Below, piece after piece: positions 24,968-35,000 of a DNA stretch of 64,000 nucleotides. The DNA comes from Pedinophyceae sp. YPF-701. Its lineage: Eukaryota; Chlorophyta; Pedinophyceae. The notes beneath the pieces were generated by a model. That model saw only the letters and a list, made by a program, of their open reading frames with translations, searched no databases and was not told the DNA's origin. The first letter of the stretch is position 1. Every line of letters begins with the position of its first letter. The translations under genes were made by a program, and so were the position numbers. The DNA is taken from NCBI GenBank assembly GCA_916048055.1, contig CAJZHL010000016.1, positions 395,131-459,130 of the forward strand, in the 5' to 3' direction.

Positions 24968-25328
24968 CGTGCCGCAGTGCGATTTGTCGCGCGGACGCAG
25001 CGGTGCGGGCTATCCAGCTGCGGCGAGCGTGCCCGACACTGCGTTGCGCGGCAGACAACAGGTCCCGTGCGGCCAGGCCCTACGAGGGCGAGCAGCGCTG
25101 CCTGCGCGAGCATGTAGCGCCGCCTGGTTGCATGTCGGGACGTGCTGTGGCTTGGTCGTTCGTCAAGTGGGACGTCGGGGATCCCAGGGAGCACTTGCTC
25201 TCCCTGCTCCGGTCTCCCTGCGCGTTTTGAACGCGCTCTGGAGCGCCCTGCGGGGCGAGGCAGGTTCTCCTGGGAGAGTCTCCGGCGTGAGCCGTGCTGC
25301 TTGACCTCGCAGGCGCGGAGTGGGAGAG
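24968..25328. promoter_or_regulatory. Divergent promoter region, methyltransferase / PDI
   Basis: 361 bp between two outward-facing starts. No coding signal recognised; presumably both promoters and 5' UTRs. Confidence 0.4.
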
Positions 25329-27729
25329 ATGTTGCCCGGCATCGGTGGGTACAGGCCCCCGGGGACGATGTCGGGGGTCAACGGGTTCGGCGGGGGTCGC
25401 AGCACGATGGTATCTGCGTCAGGCATACGTGGGTTCGACTTCTACCGCACGCTACCCAAAGGTGCGCCAACTGTCGCTGTAGAAATTTCATGATGCAGCC
25501 AACAGACCATAGGACTCCTGATTCCGACTCCCGTTCTGGTGCCGTGATCCTCTTCCTTCGCTCGCGCGGCATCGACCGCTCCCGCCGCGCCTCGGCCGCC
25601 ACGCAGAGCTCACGGAGTCCTCCCTCGCGGGGATCGTTACCTCGCTGCTGGCCTCGCTCTTCATCGTCATGCTCGTCGGATACGAGTTCGCGGACTACAT
25701 GACACCGGACAACGTGTCCGAGCTCGTCGTAGATCGCTCCGACTTTAACGAGGTCCGTTGAGCCACCCCTCCACCCCGCGGCCGCGCTCTCCGCACCACG
25801 CACGGCCCGCGCCCGCCTCCCGACGCGCGCGTCCCGTGCCGCAGGCGATCCACACGAGCGAGAGCTCCCTCCCGCGCAGGTCCTGCGCGTCACCTTCAAC
25901 GTGTCCTTCCCCGCCCTGTCGTGTGAACATCTGGAGGTCGACGTCAAGGACGCCGTCGGGACGCGGCGGTACAACATGACGCGCACCGTCACGCGCACGC
26001 CGATCTCCGCCGACCTCGAGGTGCGCCGCAACGCCAGCGCGCGAGGCGCACCAACAACAAGCATACGCTTACGGTCTCCCGCGCTCTGCTCCCGCCGTTC
26101 TCGCGCGGGTCCACCGCGTGCTCAGGCCGATCGACCGTCGTGCACGCACCCCTCGATCGCGTGCAGCGCGCCGGGCTGCCGCAGACGGCCCGCAGCACAG
26201 CGCAGCACAGCGCGGCGCCGGACGGCCCCAAGTACGACGACTACCCGCCGCTGTCGGAGGAGGAGATGCGCGCGGAGGAGAAGCACCTGTCGGAGGCGCT
26301 GACGTCGCGGACGTTCGACGCGTACGTGCACAAGCACCCGGTGGTGATGGTGAACTTTTTCGCGCCGTGGTGCCCCTGGTGCCAGCGCCTCGCGCCCACG
26401 TGGGAGGAGGCGACGCGCGTGCTCTTCCAGCGGCACGGCGCGGACAACGACGTGCGGTTCGCGCGCGTCGACTGCACCGCCAGCCAGGACCTCTGCAAGA
26501 AGTATCAGATTCAGGTGCGCGCACGTGGGCCGGTGACGCCACGCACGCGCCACCCGGGCGCCGCCGCAGCCCCGCCCGCAGCGACCGCGACGTGCTCCTC
26601 GCCTCGCTGAGCCGTGAGGCCGCGTGTCACTTCGCACCGCAGGCGTATCCGGCCATCCGCGTATTTACAAAGGGATCCGACGAGAGCGCGGCGTTCGTGG
26701 ACGGCAAGGGGCACCACGCGCACGTCGCGTACCAGGGGGACCGCACCGTCGACGCGCTCGTCACCTTCGCCGAGGCGGTCAGCTACCACCGCCAGAAGGC
26801 GCCTGCAGGGCCGCTTGACGTCAAGGCGGCGCTGGCGAACTCGGACGACAAGGAACTGTCGAAAGGTACGTTGGCCACGCAAGCCCGTGTGTGGCGCGTC
26901 GTGTTCGGCGTGCGAACGCGCAGAGACAGCACCTGTGGGCGACGAGGGTCCCTGTCGAAAACTCCTCCGTGGTGCAGTGTGGTCCCTTTTCTGATCCGTG
27001 CGTGCATGTCCGTCGGTCTCGGGCTGCGTGCAGTGGTAGGCGACGCCCACAAGGCTCCGGGGTGCAACATCAACGGGTTCTTGCTGGTGAAGAAGGTGCC
27101 GGGGGCCATCACGATGTCGCTGGTCGCGCCCGGGCACTCGCTGGACGCCGAGCGGATCGACACCTCGCATGTGGTGCACAAGTTCTTCTTCGGACTACCC
27201 CTGGCCACGAGAGAGTACGCGACCCGCACAACTCGTCGTCTGCCGCGCTCACGGTCGCCTCGTAGCATCCTCAGCATGCCTCGTCCCTGCGCACCGTTGC
27301 AGGGCGGCGAGGGTGCTCAAGCGGATGCATCCGCACGGGCTCACGCGCGCCTGGATGGACAAGTTCGCCGGGGCGCAGTTCGAGTCCCCGAGCGCCAACA
27401 TGACGCACGAGCATTACATGCAGGTGGTGCTGACGACGATGACGCCGCTGGGGCGCGGCGTGCGGTCGCACGACGCGTACGAGTACACGTTGCACTCGCA
27501 CAGCTACTCGGCGGAGGGCGCGGACCAGGTGCCGGAGACCCGGTTCTCATATGAGCCGAGCCCAATTCAGATCATGGTCTCTGAACGCAGGCAGCCGCTG
27601 TACCACTTCGTGACGTCGCTCTGTGCGGTGGTCGGCGGCGTGTTCACCGTGATGGGCATGCTCGGCGGGGGGATCGGCGCCGCGAGCGCAGCGCTGAAGA
27701 AGAAGCTAGACTTGGGAAAGCAGTACTGA
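25329..27729 (+). CDS. ER/Golgi PDI with ERGIC_N - thioredoxin - ERV domains (plant PDIL5-3/5-4 type)
   Basis: Membrane-anchored thiol-disulfide oxidoreductase of the early secretory pathway. Seven exons (25329-25461, 25607-25752, 25880-26020, 26206-26514, 26643-26865, 27034-27214, 27303-27729) give 519 aa with all phases matching. The short first exon encodes IRGFDFYRTLPK, which joins ELTESSLAGIVTSLLASLF, a first membrane helix at about 45-75. The lumenal ERGIC_N part has VLRVTFNVSFPALSCEHLEVDV. Thioredoxin domain: VMVNFFAPWCPWCQRLAPTW with a CPWC active site, then AYPAIRVF. ERV part: GCNINGFLLVKKVPG and DTSHVVHKFFFG. C-terminal helix: FVTSLCAVVGGVFTVMGML, then KKKLDLGKQY. Plant PDI8 is about 480 aa with the same order. 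Three in-frame ATGs (25329, 25368, 25407) compete as start. The exon 6 acceptor could also be 27040. Confidence 0.87.
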
Positions 27730-27859
27730 AGGAAAGGAAATCGGTGATCGGCAATGTAAATATGCAGGTTGTGAGGCCAGGGACCGCCACCGCGCTCACT
27801 TGGCAGCTCACAGCCGCACCGGCCATCAGCATGAGGTTCAGCGATCGACCCCTGACACC

Positions 27860-29263
27860 TCAATACACCCCCGCCGCCTCCTCCTCGAGCGCGGCCGCGA
27901 TCATACGCTTGCGCTCCCCCGCATCAGCAAACCTGTGCTGCCGCCCGTGCCCCGGCAGCAGGTTCAGGAACGGCACGTCCGCCAGCTTCGCCGCACTCTG
28001 CGCCTGCAGCTCCACGTCGAACCAGTTGTACCGCCGGAACGTGCTCAGCCGCCCCAGGCGCGCGCTGAACGCCAGGTGATCCCCCGTGAACAGCGACGCG
28101 GACGGGGCGTGCAGCAGGCACACACAGCCGCGCGTGTGCCCAGGCGTGAAGATCAACTGCACGTCCGCGTCGGTGTCCGCAGGCAGCGCGTTGCCCTCCA
28201 GGTCCCACGGCCCGTCGCCGCGGAGCTGCACCTCGACCGCCGCGGTCGACCCGCGCACGTCCGCCTCGTGCAAGATGCGCGAACAGCCGAAGTGCGCAGC
28301 CCACTTGTCGTGGTCCGCTACGTCGTCCTGCGCCGTTGCCGCGACAGACGGCGCATTGTTTGTGTGAGCACTGGGGACGGTCGTGTCGCGCAGCGCATCA
28401 AGGCGGCTGCGCGGTACGCTGTCTGTCCTGCCAGGCAACAGCTGCCTCGTGCGGCATCGGCTGTGGGCCGGACCGCCTACATTCCGAGCTTGAGTGCGTT
28501 GTTCACCTGGTGGGTCAGAAACATGTGCTTGACTCCTCCCAGACGCTCGATGCTCTTCGCAAGGATGGGATTATAGCGAGGGGAGTCGATCAGCACGTTG
28601 CCCTCGCGTCTGACCACCAGGTAGGACGCCGCCCCGTACGACTTCTCCGAGTGCCACCCGCAGTGATACACCCCCTCCGCGCCCTCGACTGGGCTCGGCA
28701 GACCCTCGTGCGCCTGCGAGAGACACACCACGGCGCACAAAGAGTCACGCTGTCGGCCGGTGGTGCAGGGGACGGCATCGTTCGCGGCCGTGATGCATTG
28801 TGTGCGAACCCGGTGCAGGACGTCCTTCGAGCTGCCCTCGAAGTGGATCGAGTGGGTCGGACAGCTCAGCACCGCCTTCATGGCCTCGATCTCCTGCGCC
28901 TGACCGTCCGGCTGTCGGTACACGACGCTCTGGCTCTCCTCGCGCCGAAACAAGTCAGGCGACATCCACCTGCACGGAAGAACACGAGTCGCGCGTGCCT
29001 CAAAGACAGGTCGCGGACAGGGCTTTCCGCGACGAACAGACAGGCCCCGAGAACGACTGACAGCACCGTCGTCCTGAGCGCCTCGGCGTGTGTCCTGTCC
29101 TGGCGAGCAGCTTGGGCATCGTGCGTCGCAGCGAGATCGACAGCGCAGTTGCGTCGCACCTACAGGTGTCGCAGTCGATGCACGTCTCGTCGACGAAAAG
29201 GGATCCTGCGACGTTTCGCGGGTGTGGCCGGCGCGAGGAGGCACTGGTGGCCACAGAGCGCAC
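27860..29263 (-). CDS. [4Fe-4S] ferredoxin fused to metallo-beta-lactamase hydrolase
   Basis: Exons: up to 29263-29160, 28969-28810, 28713-28507 and 28327-27860 (donors GTGCGA, GTTCGC and GTGAAC), with frame kept throughout. The N-terminal ferredoxin module reads SLFVDETCIDCDTCRWMSPD with a distal VLSCPTHSIH, giving CxxCxxC plus a remote Cys-Pro for one cluster. The hydrolase part follows: GVYHCGWHSEKSYGAASYLV, GNVLIDSPRY, FLTH-Q-DDVADHDKW (metal site THxDDxADH, with Gln where plants have Lys or Arg), FTPGHTRGCVCLL, LFTGDHL and LLPGHGRQHRF. The order matches a plant plastid protein family (Arabidopsis At4g33540-like, from memory). The start is uncertain: 29263 is a GTG, and the preceding RSVATSASSRR stretch looks like part of a transit peptide encoded by an unseen upstream exon. 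Substrate unknown. Confidence 0.85.
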
Positions 29264-30077
29264 CGCCGCCCGCCGAGGCGCGTGCCTGTGTCCAAGTTTG
29301 ACGGAGCATGGAATGAGATTAGGTCGTGAGCATGGGCCCTGTCATCGCGGACGCGGCCTACAAGGCGCGGCACGGCACGCAGACGAGCGGTGAGCAGCGC
29401 ACCCACGGAAGCCGGCAACGGGCGCGCTGAAACGAGTCGACGACATTTGCTTCCGTTCCCTGGTTCAGCAGCTTGAGCCTGTTCGGGGCCACGCGTCAGA
29501 GCGCGATAGAGTCGGACTGTACAGCGCGAAGAGGCAACGTGCAAAGCAACCACCAACAGCGATGCCGTCTTCCGCAGACTGAAGCACGACGACTTCACCG
29601 TGCGGGGATCCCTACAGAGCCTGTGCCGGCAGCGCTCACAGCGAACGCCGTGTAGGACGGACGCGCGCCGTCTTGCGAGGGGGAGACAGAGCAACAGCCC
29701 TGGAGGTGTGTGGCGTGAAGTGCGCCGCTGCGGGCGAGACGAGGCGGCCAACGCGACGCTGCCGTACGCGCCGTTGGTGCGCCGGAGCTCGTGCGCGTCG
29801 GCGTCGGTCTCGCTCTGCCTCGCCGCACCGGTCGATGCCCATCTGTTTCCATCGTCCATGGACAGTTGGCCAACTGAGGACGGCATCCTCGTCCTCGTCC
29901 TCCTAGACACGTCTCCGCCCCGCAGGCGTCCGCGCGGGAGCACGAGTGCGCGCCGGTCTCAGCAGGTGCCGAGCGGTGCAAGCGCTCACATCCGACGCCT
30001 GCGCGACGGCCTCAGGCCGCCCCACGGCGGCGCCGCCGAGCACGGTCCCGGGCCCCCTGTTCCCCGGCGCGCCGCCC
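29264..30077. other. Gap between ferredoxin-MBL and CWF19L1
   Basis: About 810 bp; both flanking genes are on minus, so this should hold the ferredoxin-MBL promoter, perhaps its first exon (transit peptide), and the 3' UTR of the CWF19L1 gene. Open frames on both strands have no recognisable domain. Confidence 0.4.
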
Positions 30078-32464
30078 CTATCGCATGATGTCGTAGTCCT
30101 TGAAGGCCTCCTTGAACCGGTCGGTGAACTGCTCCTCCTCCTCGCGCGTCCCCATGCACTTCTTCCACTCCGCGCGCTCGGGTTTCCCGCACAGCGTCGC
30201 CGCGATCTCGCGCGCCAGGGTCATCGGGTGCCGCGAGTGCCGCGGAATGACGTGCAGCAGCCGCATCCCGTTCGGCAACACCCACAGCAAAAACTCCTCC
30301 TCGCCTGCCACGTCCTTCACCGCGTCGCGAATGTCCGCCTCCGAGTCGATCTCCCTGCAGCGCACCCCCGCGACCACGCACCGCCATCCTCAGCCGCCCT
30401 CCGCAGCACGCGCAGCCAGTCGGTGCGAGGCGCGCGATCATCGGCGCCGTGTGCGCACCTGAACCCCACGCCGCTCGCCTCCCCCATGCGCACGATCGTC
30501 TGCGCCGCGCCCGGCACCGCGGCCGCCGCGACGGGCACGCAGTTGATGTGGCAGTGGTTGCCGCCCTTGGCCCGCAGGTTGACGAAGCGTTCAAAGTACA
30601 CCATCTCCTTGCCGCCCGCCGCCATCATCGACCGCACCGCCTTCAGGTACCGCTGCATCTCCTCGAACACCTGGTCCGGCACGTGCACGCTGCAGCGGTA
30701 GTGCTCCACGGGCAGCACCAGGCAGTGCTGGGGGTGTATTGGCGCCTTGTCGACGGCGAGGTAGGACTGCTCGCCGACGGACGCGACGAGCCAGAGAGAG
30801 GCCGCCTCGTTCGAGACGCAGAACCAGCAGCCGTCGACGGGCTTGGCGTCCAGGAGCTGCCGCGACGCGGTGGCGCTGTCGATGGTCAGCGTGCGGCCCA
30901 TCATCTGCGAGCCGTTCAGCGCCATGGCGCGCGACGCCCCTTCGAGCGTCTTGAACTGCACGTGCGCCCACGAGTTGATGCGACCGTCCTCGCGCGCCTT
31001 CCGTCGCACATCCTCGACCTGCGACGCACGCCGTGGCAATCAGTGTCGCCCCTTCAACGCGGACCGCGGGGCGGCCACACGGCGACCACCGCTGCAGATG
31101 CAGCCGCGCAAGGTCTGCGGGCGCGGCGGGATCGATGCGTCGTCCGGCGCGGGCGGTTTCGGCCTCACCTCGCCGCACTGCGAGAACCACGCGACGAGGT
31201 CCTTCTCCTCGGCGTCGAACGGGAGGTTCTTCACGAACACCGTCCGCCTCGAGTCCCGCACCACGTCGTCGCGCCCGTGCGACGGGGCCGCCACCTTCCG
31301 CTGCCGCTTCGTCCCCGGCTGTTGCCAACGCCACGACTGCCCGGTGTCGTCCGCCTCCGCGGCGCGCTTCGCGGACCCCTTGAAGAACGCCTCGTCGTAC
31401 GGCGAGCGCGTGGTGTCCGCGGGGTGCTCCGCGAGCTTCGCGGGGTCCATCTGCGCCGCTGGCACCACCGCCAGCGCGTGCATTGCCTTCTGCTTCTCCT
31501 TGTTCCCGTACACGCCCAGCGCGATCAGCCGGGTGACGTGCGACCCTGCGGAGATGCGGTGCGCGCGCTGTGAGCGGCCTGTGCGATCGCGAGGCCGCGG
31601 GAGCTGACTCAGGGTTGCTGCGTCTCGATGGGCGCGTGCCTGCTCCGAGGTCCTTGTTGGCGTATGGCGGTCGCTGGTAGAACCGCCCGAGGCCCGTGGT
31701 GATGTGGTAGCGCGGGCGCAGCTTCGCGACGAGTTCCGCGGGCGCAGTGGCCCCGGCGATGCCGGGCGCGTCCTTCAGGGCTGGATCGTCCGGGGCTCCG
31801 CGCGCGCCGTCCCGCGGCCACTCCAGCGAGAGGAAGAAGTCGACGTCAGCCTCGGTCTCCGCGAGCCCGTTCAGCGTCGCCAGCTCTGCAGCGGCCGTGA
31901 GGGCAACGAAACGAACTTGCTGAGGACAAGGGACTGCGAACTAGGGGCCACGAATGACCATCCGGCGCGTTTCTGTCCAGCACAGCATCACCCACGCAAG
32001 GTCCATGCGCACAGCGCGCGGCGCTTACCGGCAGGCCCGTAGTGCTTGCCCTCGGCGGCGCTCTCCCCTGCTGTCTCGCCGCTGGCAGGAGCCACCCCGT
32101 CAAGATACGCCACCTTGATCCCCTGGACGTCGCTGATCCCGGCGCGCCCGAGGTACGCCACGTTCCTACCCCCCTCGTTGGCCGGCGGCGCCGCAAGCGC
32201 GCGCACCGCGGCCCCCGACCCCTCTCCGTTTGCTCCCAGGAAGTACGTCGGCACTGGCGCCTGCGTCTCCCCCCGGACGTAGGGCGCCAGCTGCCCCATG
32301 TCGTCGCCCTCGCCATCCGCGAACGCTTGTCCGACGCACAGGAGCGCGGCGAAGGGCCCGGACTTGGCGTTCACGGCCCCCACGCGCGCGAACAGGGCGT
32401 CCCACTGCCCGCGGGGGCCGCCGGCGATCAACACGCGCTTCGTCTCTGTCCCCGCGGGCGGCAT
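30078..32464 (-). CDS. CWF19L1: CWF19L1/Drn1-like splicing lariat factor with an RRM (CwfJ family)
   Basis: Associates with debranching enzyme and intron lariats (family knowledge). Exons 32029-32464, 31640-31885, 31169-31545, 30459-31018 and 30078-30354 give 631 aa in frame. N-terminal metallophosphoesterase-like domain: KRVLIAGGPRGQWDALFARV, GPFAALLCVGQAF, PTYFLGANGEG, NVAYLGRAGI. Then LRPRYHITTGLGRFYQRPPY and HVTRLIALGVYGNKEKQKA, as in Drn1/CWF19L1. An RRM follows: RTVFVKNLPFDAEEKDLVAW, spliced to EDVRRKAREDGRINSWAHV. The CwfJ C-terminal HIT-like domain has CWFCVSNE, HCLVLPVEHY and GNHCHINCVPV; the second C-terminal domain ends LREIAATLCGKPERAEWKKC (reading REIAATL in the protein). Intron 31546-31639 seems to be GC-AG (GCACGC), the only phase-compatible donor seen. 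It shares a 348 bp divergent promoter with the NEK kinase. Confidence 0.9.
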
Positions 32465-32812
32465 CGCGGCGTTCGGGCGCAGCTGCGCGCCGTGCAGTGC
32501 GAACTGTGTCGCGCCGCGGCAGCAGCGGGCGCATTGGCGCCCGGCAGCGCGCAGTCGGGCCTGACGTCACGCCAACGCCCCACCCCCCCCGTGTCGCTCA
32601 CGCAGCTCGAGGTCTCGCGCCGAACGAGCACGCGGACAGATTCGCATCCGAGTTGGATCTTCGCCTGCGTGCATCTTCGAGCTCGAACTCGCTCTCTGCG
32701 CGTCTGCGGAGGCCATCGACTGTACGTCTCCCGCGGCAGGGAACGACACCTCTCCGGCGCGCACTGCCCGCCAGCGGCCCGCAGCGACGGCGAGACCCCG
32801 CGAGACGTCACC
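32465..32812. promoter_or_regulatory. Divergent promoter region, CWF19L1 / NEK-like kinase
   Basis: 348 bp between outward-facing start codons (32464 on minus, 32813 on plus). No coding exon recognised. Confidence 0.4.
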
Positions 32813-34660
32813 ATGTGCGCGTACCGGGCCCCGACAGTGAAGGAGATCGCGGCCCAGATGGGTTCGTTCGAGATCCTACAGCACGTGGGTGCGGGCAGCT
32901 GCGGCAGGGCGTACCTCGCGAAGGAGTCCGCGGGACCCTGCGCGGGAGCGAAGTGGATCCTCAAGGTGAGGCGGCGCTCGCAAGACGACGCCCGCCGACC
33001 GCGTCGCGGGGCCGTGCCGCCGGCCCGCACGTGCCTGCGCACGCCGACGGAAGACGAACCGGCCGCGCCGCGCGCGGGCGCCGGAACGCGCCGCCGGCGC
33101 CCGGCGTGAGTCGCGGCGATCGAGATCCTCGGCGCGATCGTCGGTTCGCTGTCTTGTGCCGTCGATAGCGGTGCCGACTGACGTGTCGTTTCTGCTGCCG
33201 TGGTGCGGCTGCAGGAGGTCACCCTTCCGTCAGACAGGGACGTGCGGCACAAGGTGTATCGCGAGGCGCAGGTGCAGAGCAAGCTGCACCACCCGTACAT
33301 CTGCTGGCTGCGCAACGTCCGCGTGGAGAAGATGTCGTCCTGCATGCTGCTGTGCACCAACTTCTGCAAGGGCGGGGACCTCAAGGACTTCCTCGAGAAG
33401 CTCAGGGAAGCTGGGGTGTATCTCCAGGAGCCGATCGTCCTCACCATCATGGCGCAGGTGCGGCTCAGCCACAGCGCGCGTCGCCCTGTCGTCCCGGCAG
33501 TCGCGTGCGAGCCATGGATTCCCGATCGAACGATCCCTGTCTCATCGATAGCGCCTTGGACCTTCGCGCCGATGTCTGCAGCTGCTCCTGGCCGTCGACC
33601 ACGCGCACAGCAAGGGCATCGTCCACCGCGACATCAAGACGGAGAATGTGTACATCGACGACGACGTCTCCAGGGGCGCGATCCAGCGCGTCATGCTCGG
33701 GGACTTCGGAGTGAGCCGCACCATCGAACAGACGGGGCAGCTGTCCGTTGTGGGTGCGCGCCGGCCCCTGCATGTCTCTCCCGAACCCATGCCTAGTGTT
33801 TTTCGTATATGCCGAAGACAGAGCTTCAATGACTGTGCTCGGCCCCGGACACCGCAGGTACCCCGCTCACCATGGCACCGGAGGTGATGCACGGCGAGAT
33901 CTACGGCAAGAGCTGCGACATCTGGTCGCTCGGCTGTCTGCTGGTTGAGCTGTGCAACCGCAAGCCAGCGTTTGCAGCCAACAGCATGGAGGTGCGTGCG
34001 GGGTCGCATCACGCACCATCTGCCAACACAAGTCCACGGGCATCGCGTGGACTCGCTGGTCTCGCCGCCTCCGCTGTGCGAACGTGTGCCCGTTCTTTGT
34101 CGCTACCGCAGGAGTTGTCGATGCTGGTCCAGCTGGGCGAGTTCACCCCTCTTGACAAGCGGTACTCGCGCTCGCTGGGCCTGCTCGCCAAGGCCATGCT
34201 GTCCGTGCAGCCCGAGAGGCGGCCGACGGCCAACCAGCTCCTGCAGACGCCGGTCCTGGCCGAGTACACCATCATGGCGCTGCAGAACAGCAAGCTGCCC
34301 ATCGACTCGGACTACGCAAGCATCGTCGAGGTGAGCGCGCGGCCTGCGACCTGACTCGCGCCGGATCCAAACATTGGCGCTTCCTGTTCGTCGCGGTGCC
34401 AAACGCGCGCAACACCGTGGTGGTGCGCCGCGCAGAGAGTCGCGCTCAAGGGGACGGGGCCGGCGCAGGAGCTGCACGAGCTGGACGTCGCGGTGGAGCA
34501 GTCCCTGAAGGAGCAGATGGACCGGTTCGCCCCAACGATGAAGGCCAAGCTCAGGGCCGCGGCGGACAGCAAGGCGGCCGGCGTCGAGAAGAGCAGGCTC
34601 GGGCCCACGGTCGGGTACACGAGCGTCGACGCGGCACCGAGCTCCCAGGTGCGGGCGTGA
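32813..34660 (+). CDS. NEK-like serine/threonine protein kinase
   Basis: Exons 32813-32965, 33215-33457, 33582-33753, 33858-33991, 34112-34330 and 34436-34660 give 381 aa, all phases matching (introns 104-249 bp). The kinase domain occupies about 17-275: glycine loop VGAGSCGRAYLA, a Lys in KWILKEV, CKGGDLKDFLEKL (NEK-type GGDL), HRDIKTENVYID with the catalytic Asp, GDFGVSRTIEQ, GTPLTMAPEVMHG, CDIWSLGCLLVEL and RRPTANQLLQTP. This pattern fits the NEK family, which acts in cell cycle and ciliary biology. About 100 residues follow, partly charged and helical (ELHELDVAVEQSLKEQMDRF). The final codons VRA-stop directly follow a CAG|GTG, so a further 3' exon is possible. Exon 1 is short and its start is supported only by context. 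Confidence 0.82.
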
Positions 34661-35000
34661 CGGAGCGAACGACCCGCGCGAGGTGTCGAAGGTCACCAGC
34701 CGGGCCGCGGCGACGTTGGCGCAGACGGGCGCGAGTGTGCGGCACTTGTTGTGCTGCGGCACCGGGGAGAGGAATCACCGTCGATTACACTGGCGGGACA
34801 TGCCCTGGGCATGCGCCATGGGTCGTTATACTGTGACGGAGGGGTCCCACGTCTGACGTGGCAACAGGGCGGCTCGCATGGATCCGCGACTAGGCTGGCT
34901 CGATGCAGACTGCAGTTCGCGCACCCTGCTCGCTGTCCGAGGCATGTCCCAGCGTCCTCGTCGCAGCGCTTCGCCCGCAAGCACCCACGGCGTGCTGCGC
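34661..35000. other. Convergent gap, NEK / LRR gene
   Basis: 340 bp between converging stops. May hold 3' UTRs or a last kinase exon. Nothing else recognised. Confidence 0.35.
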
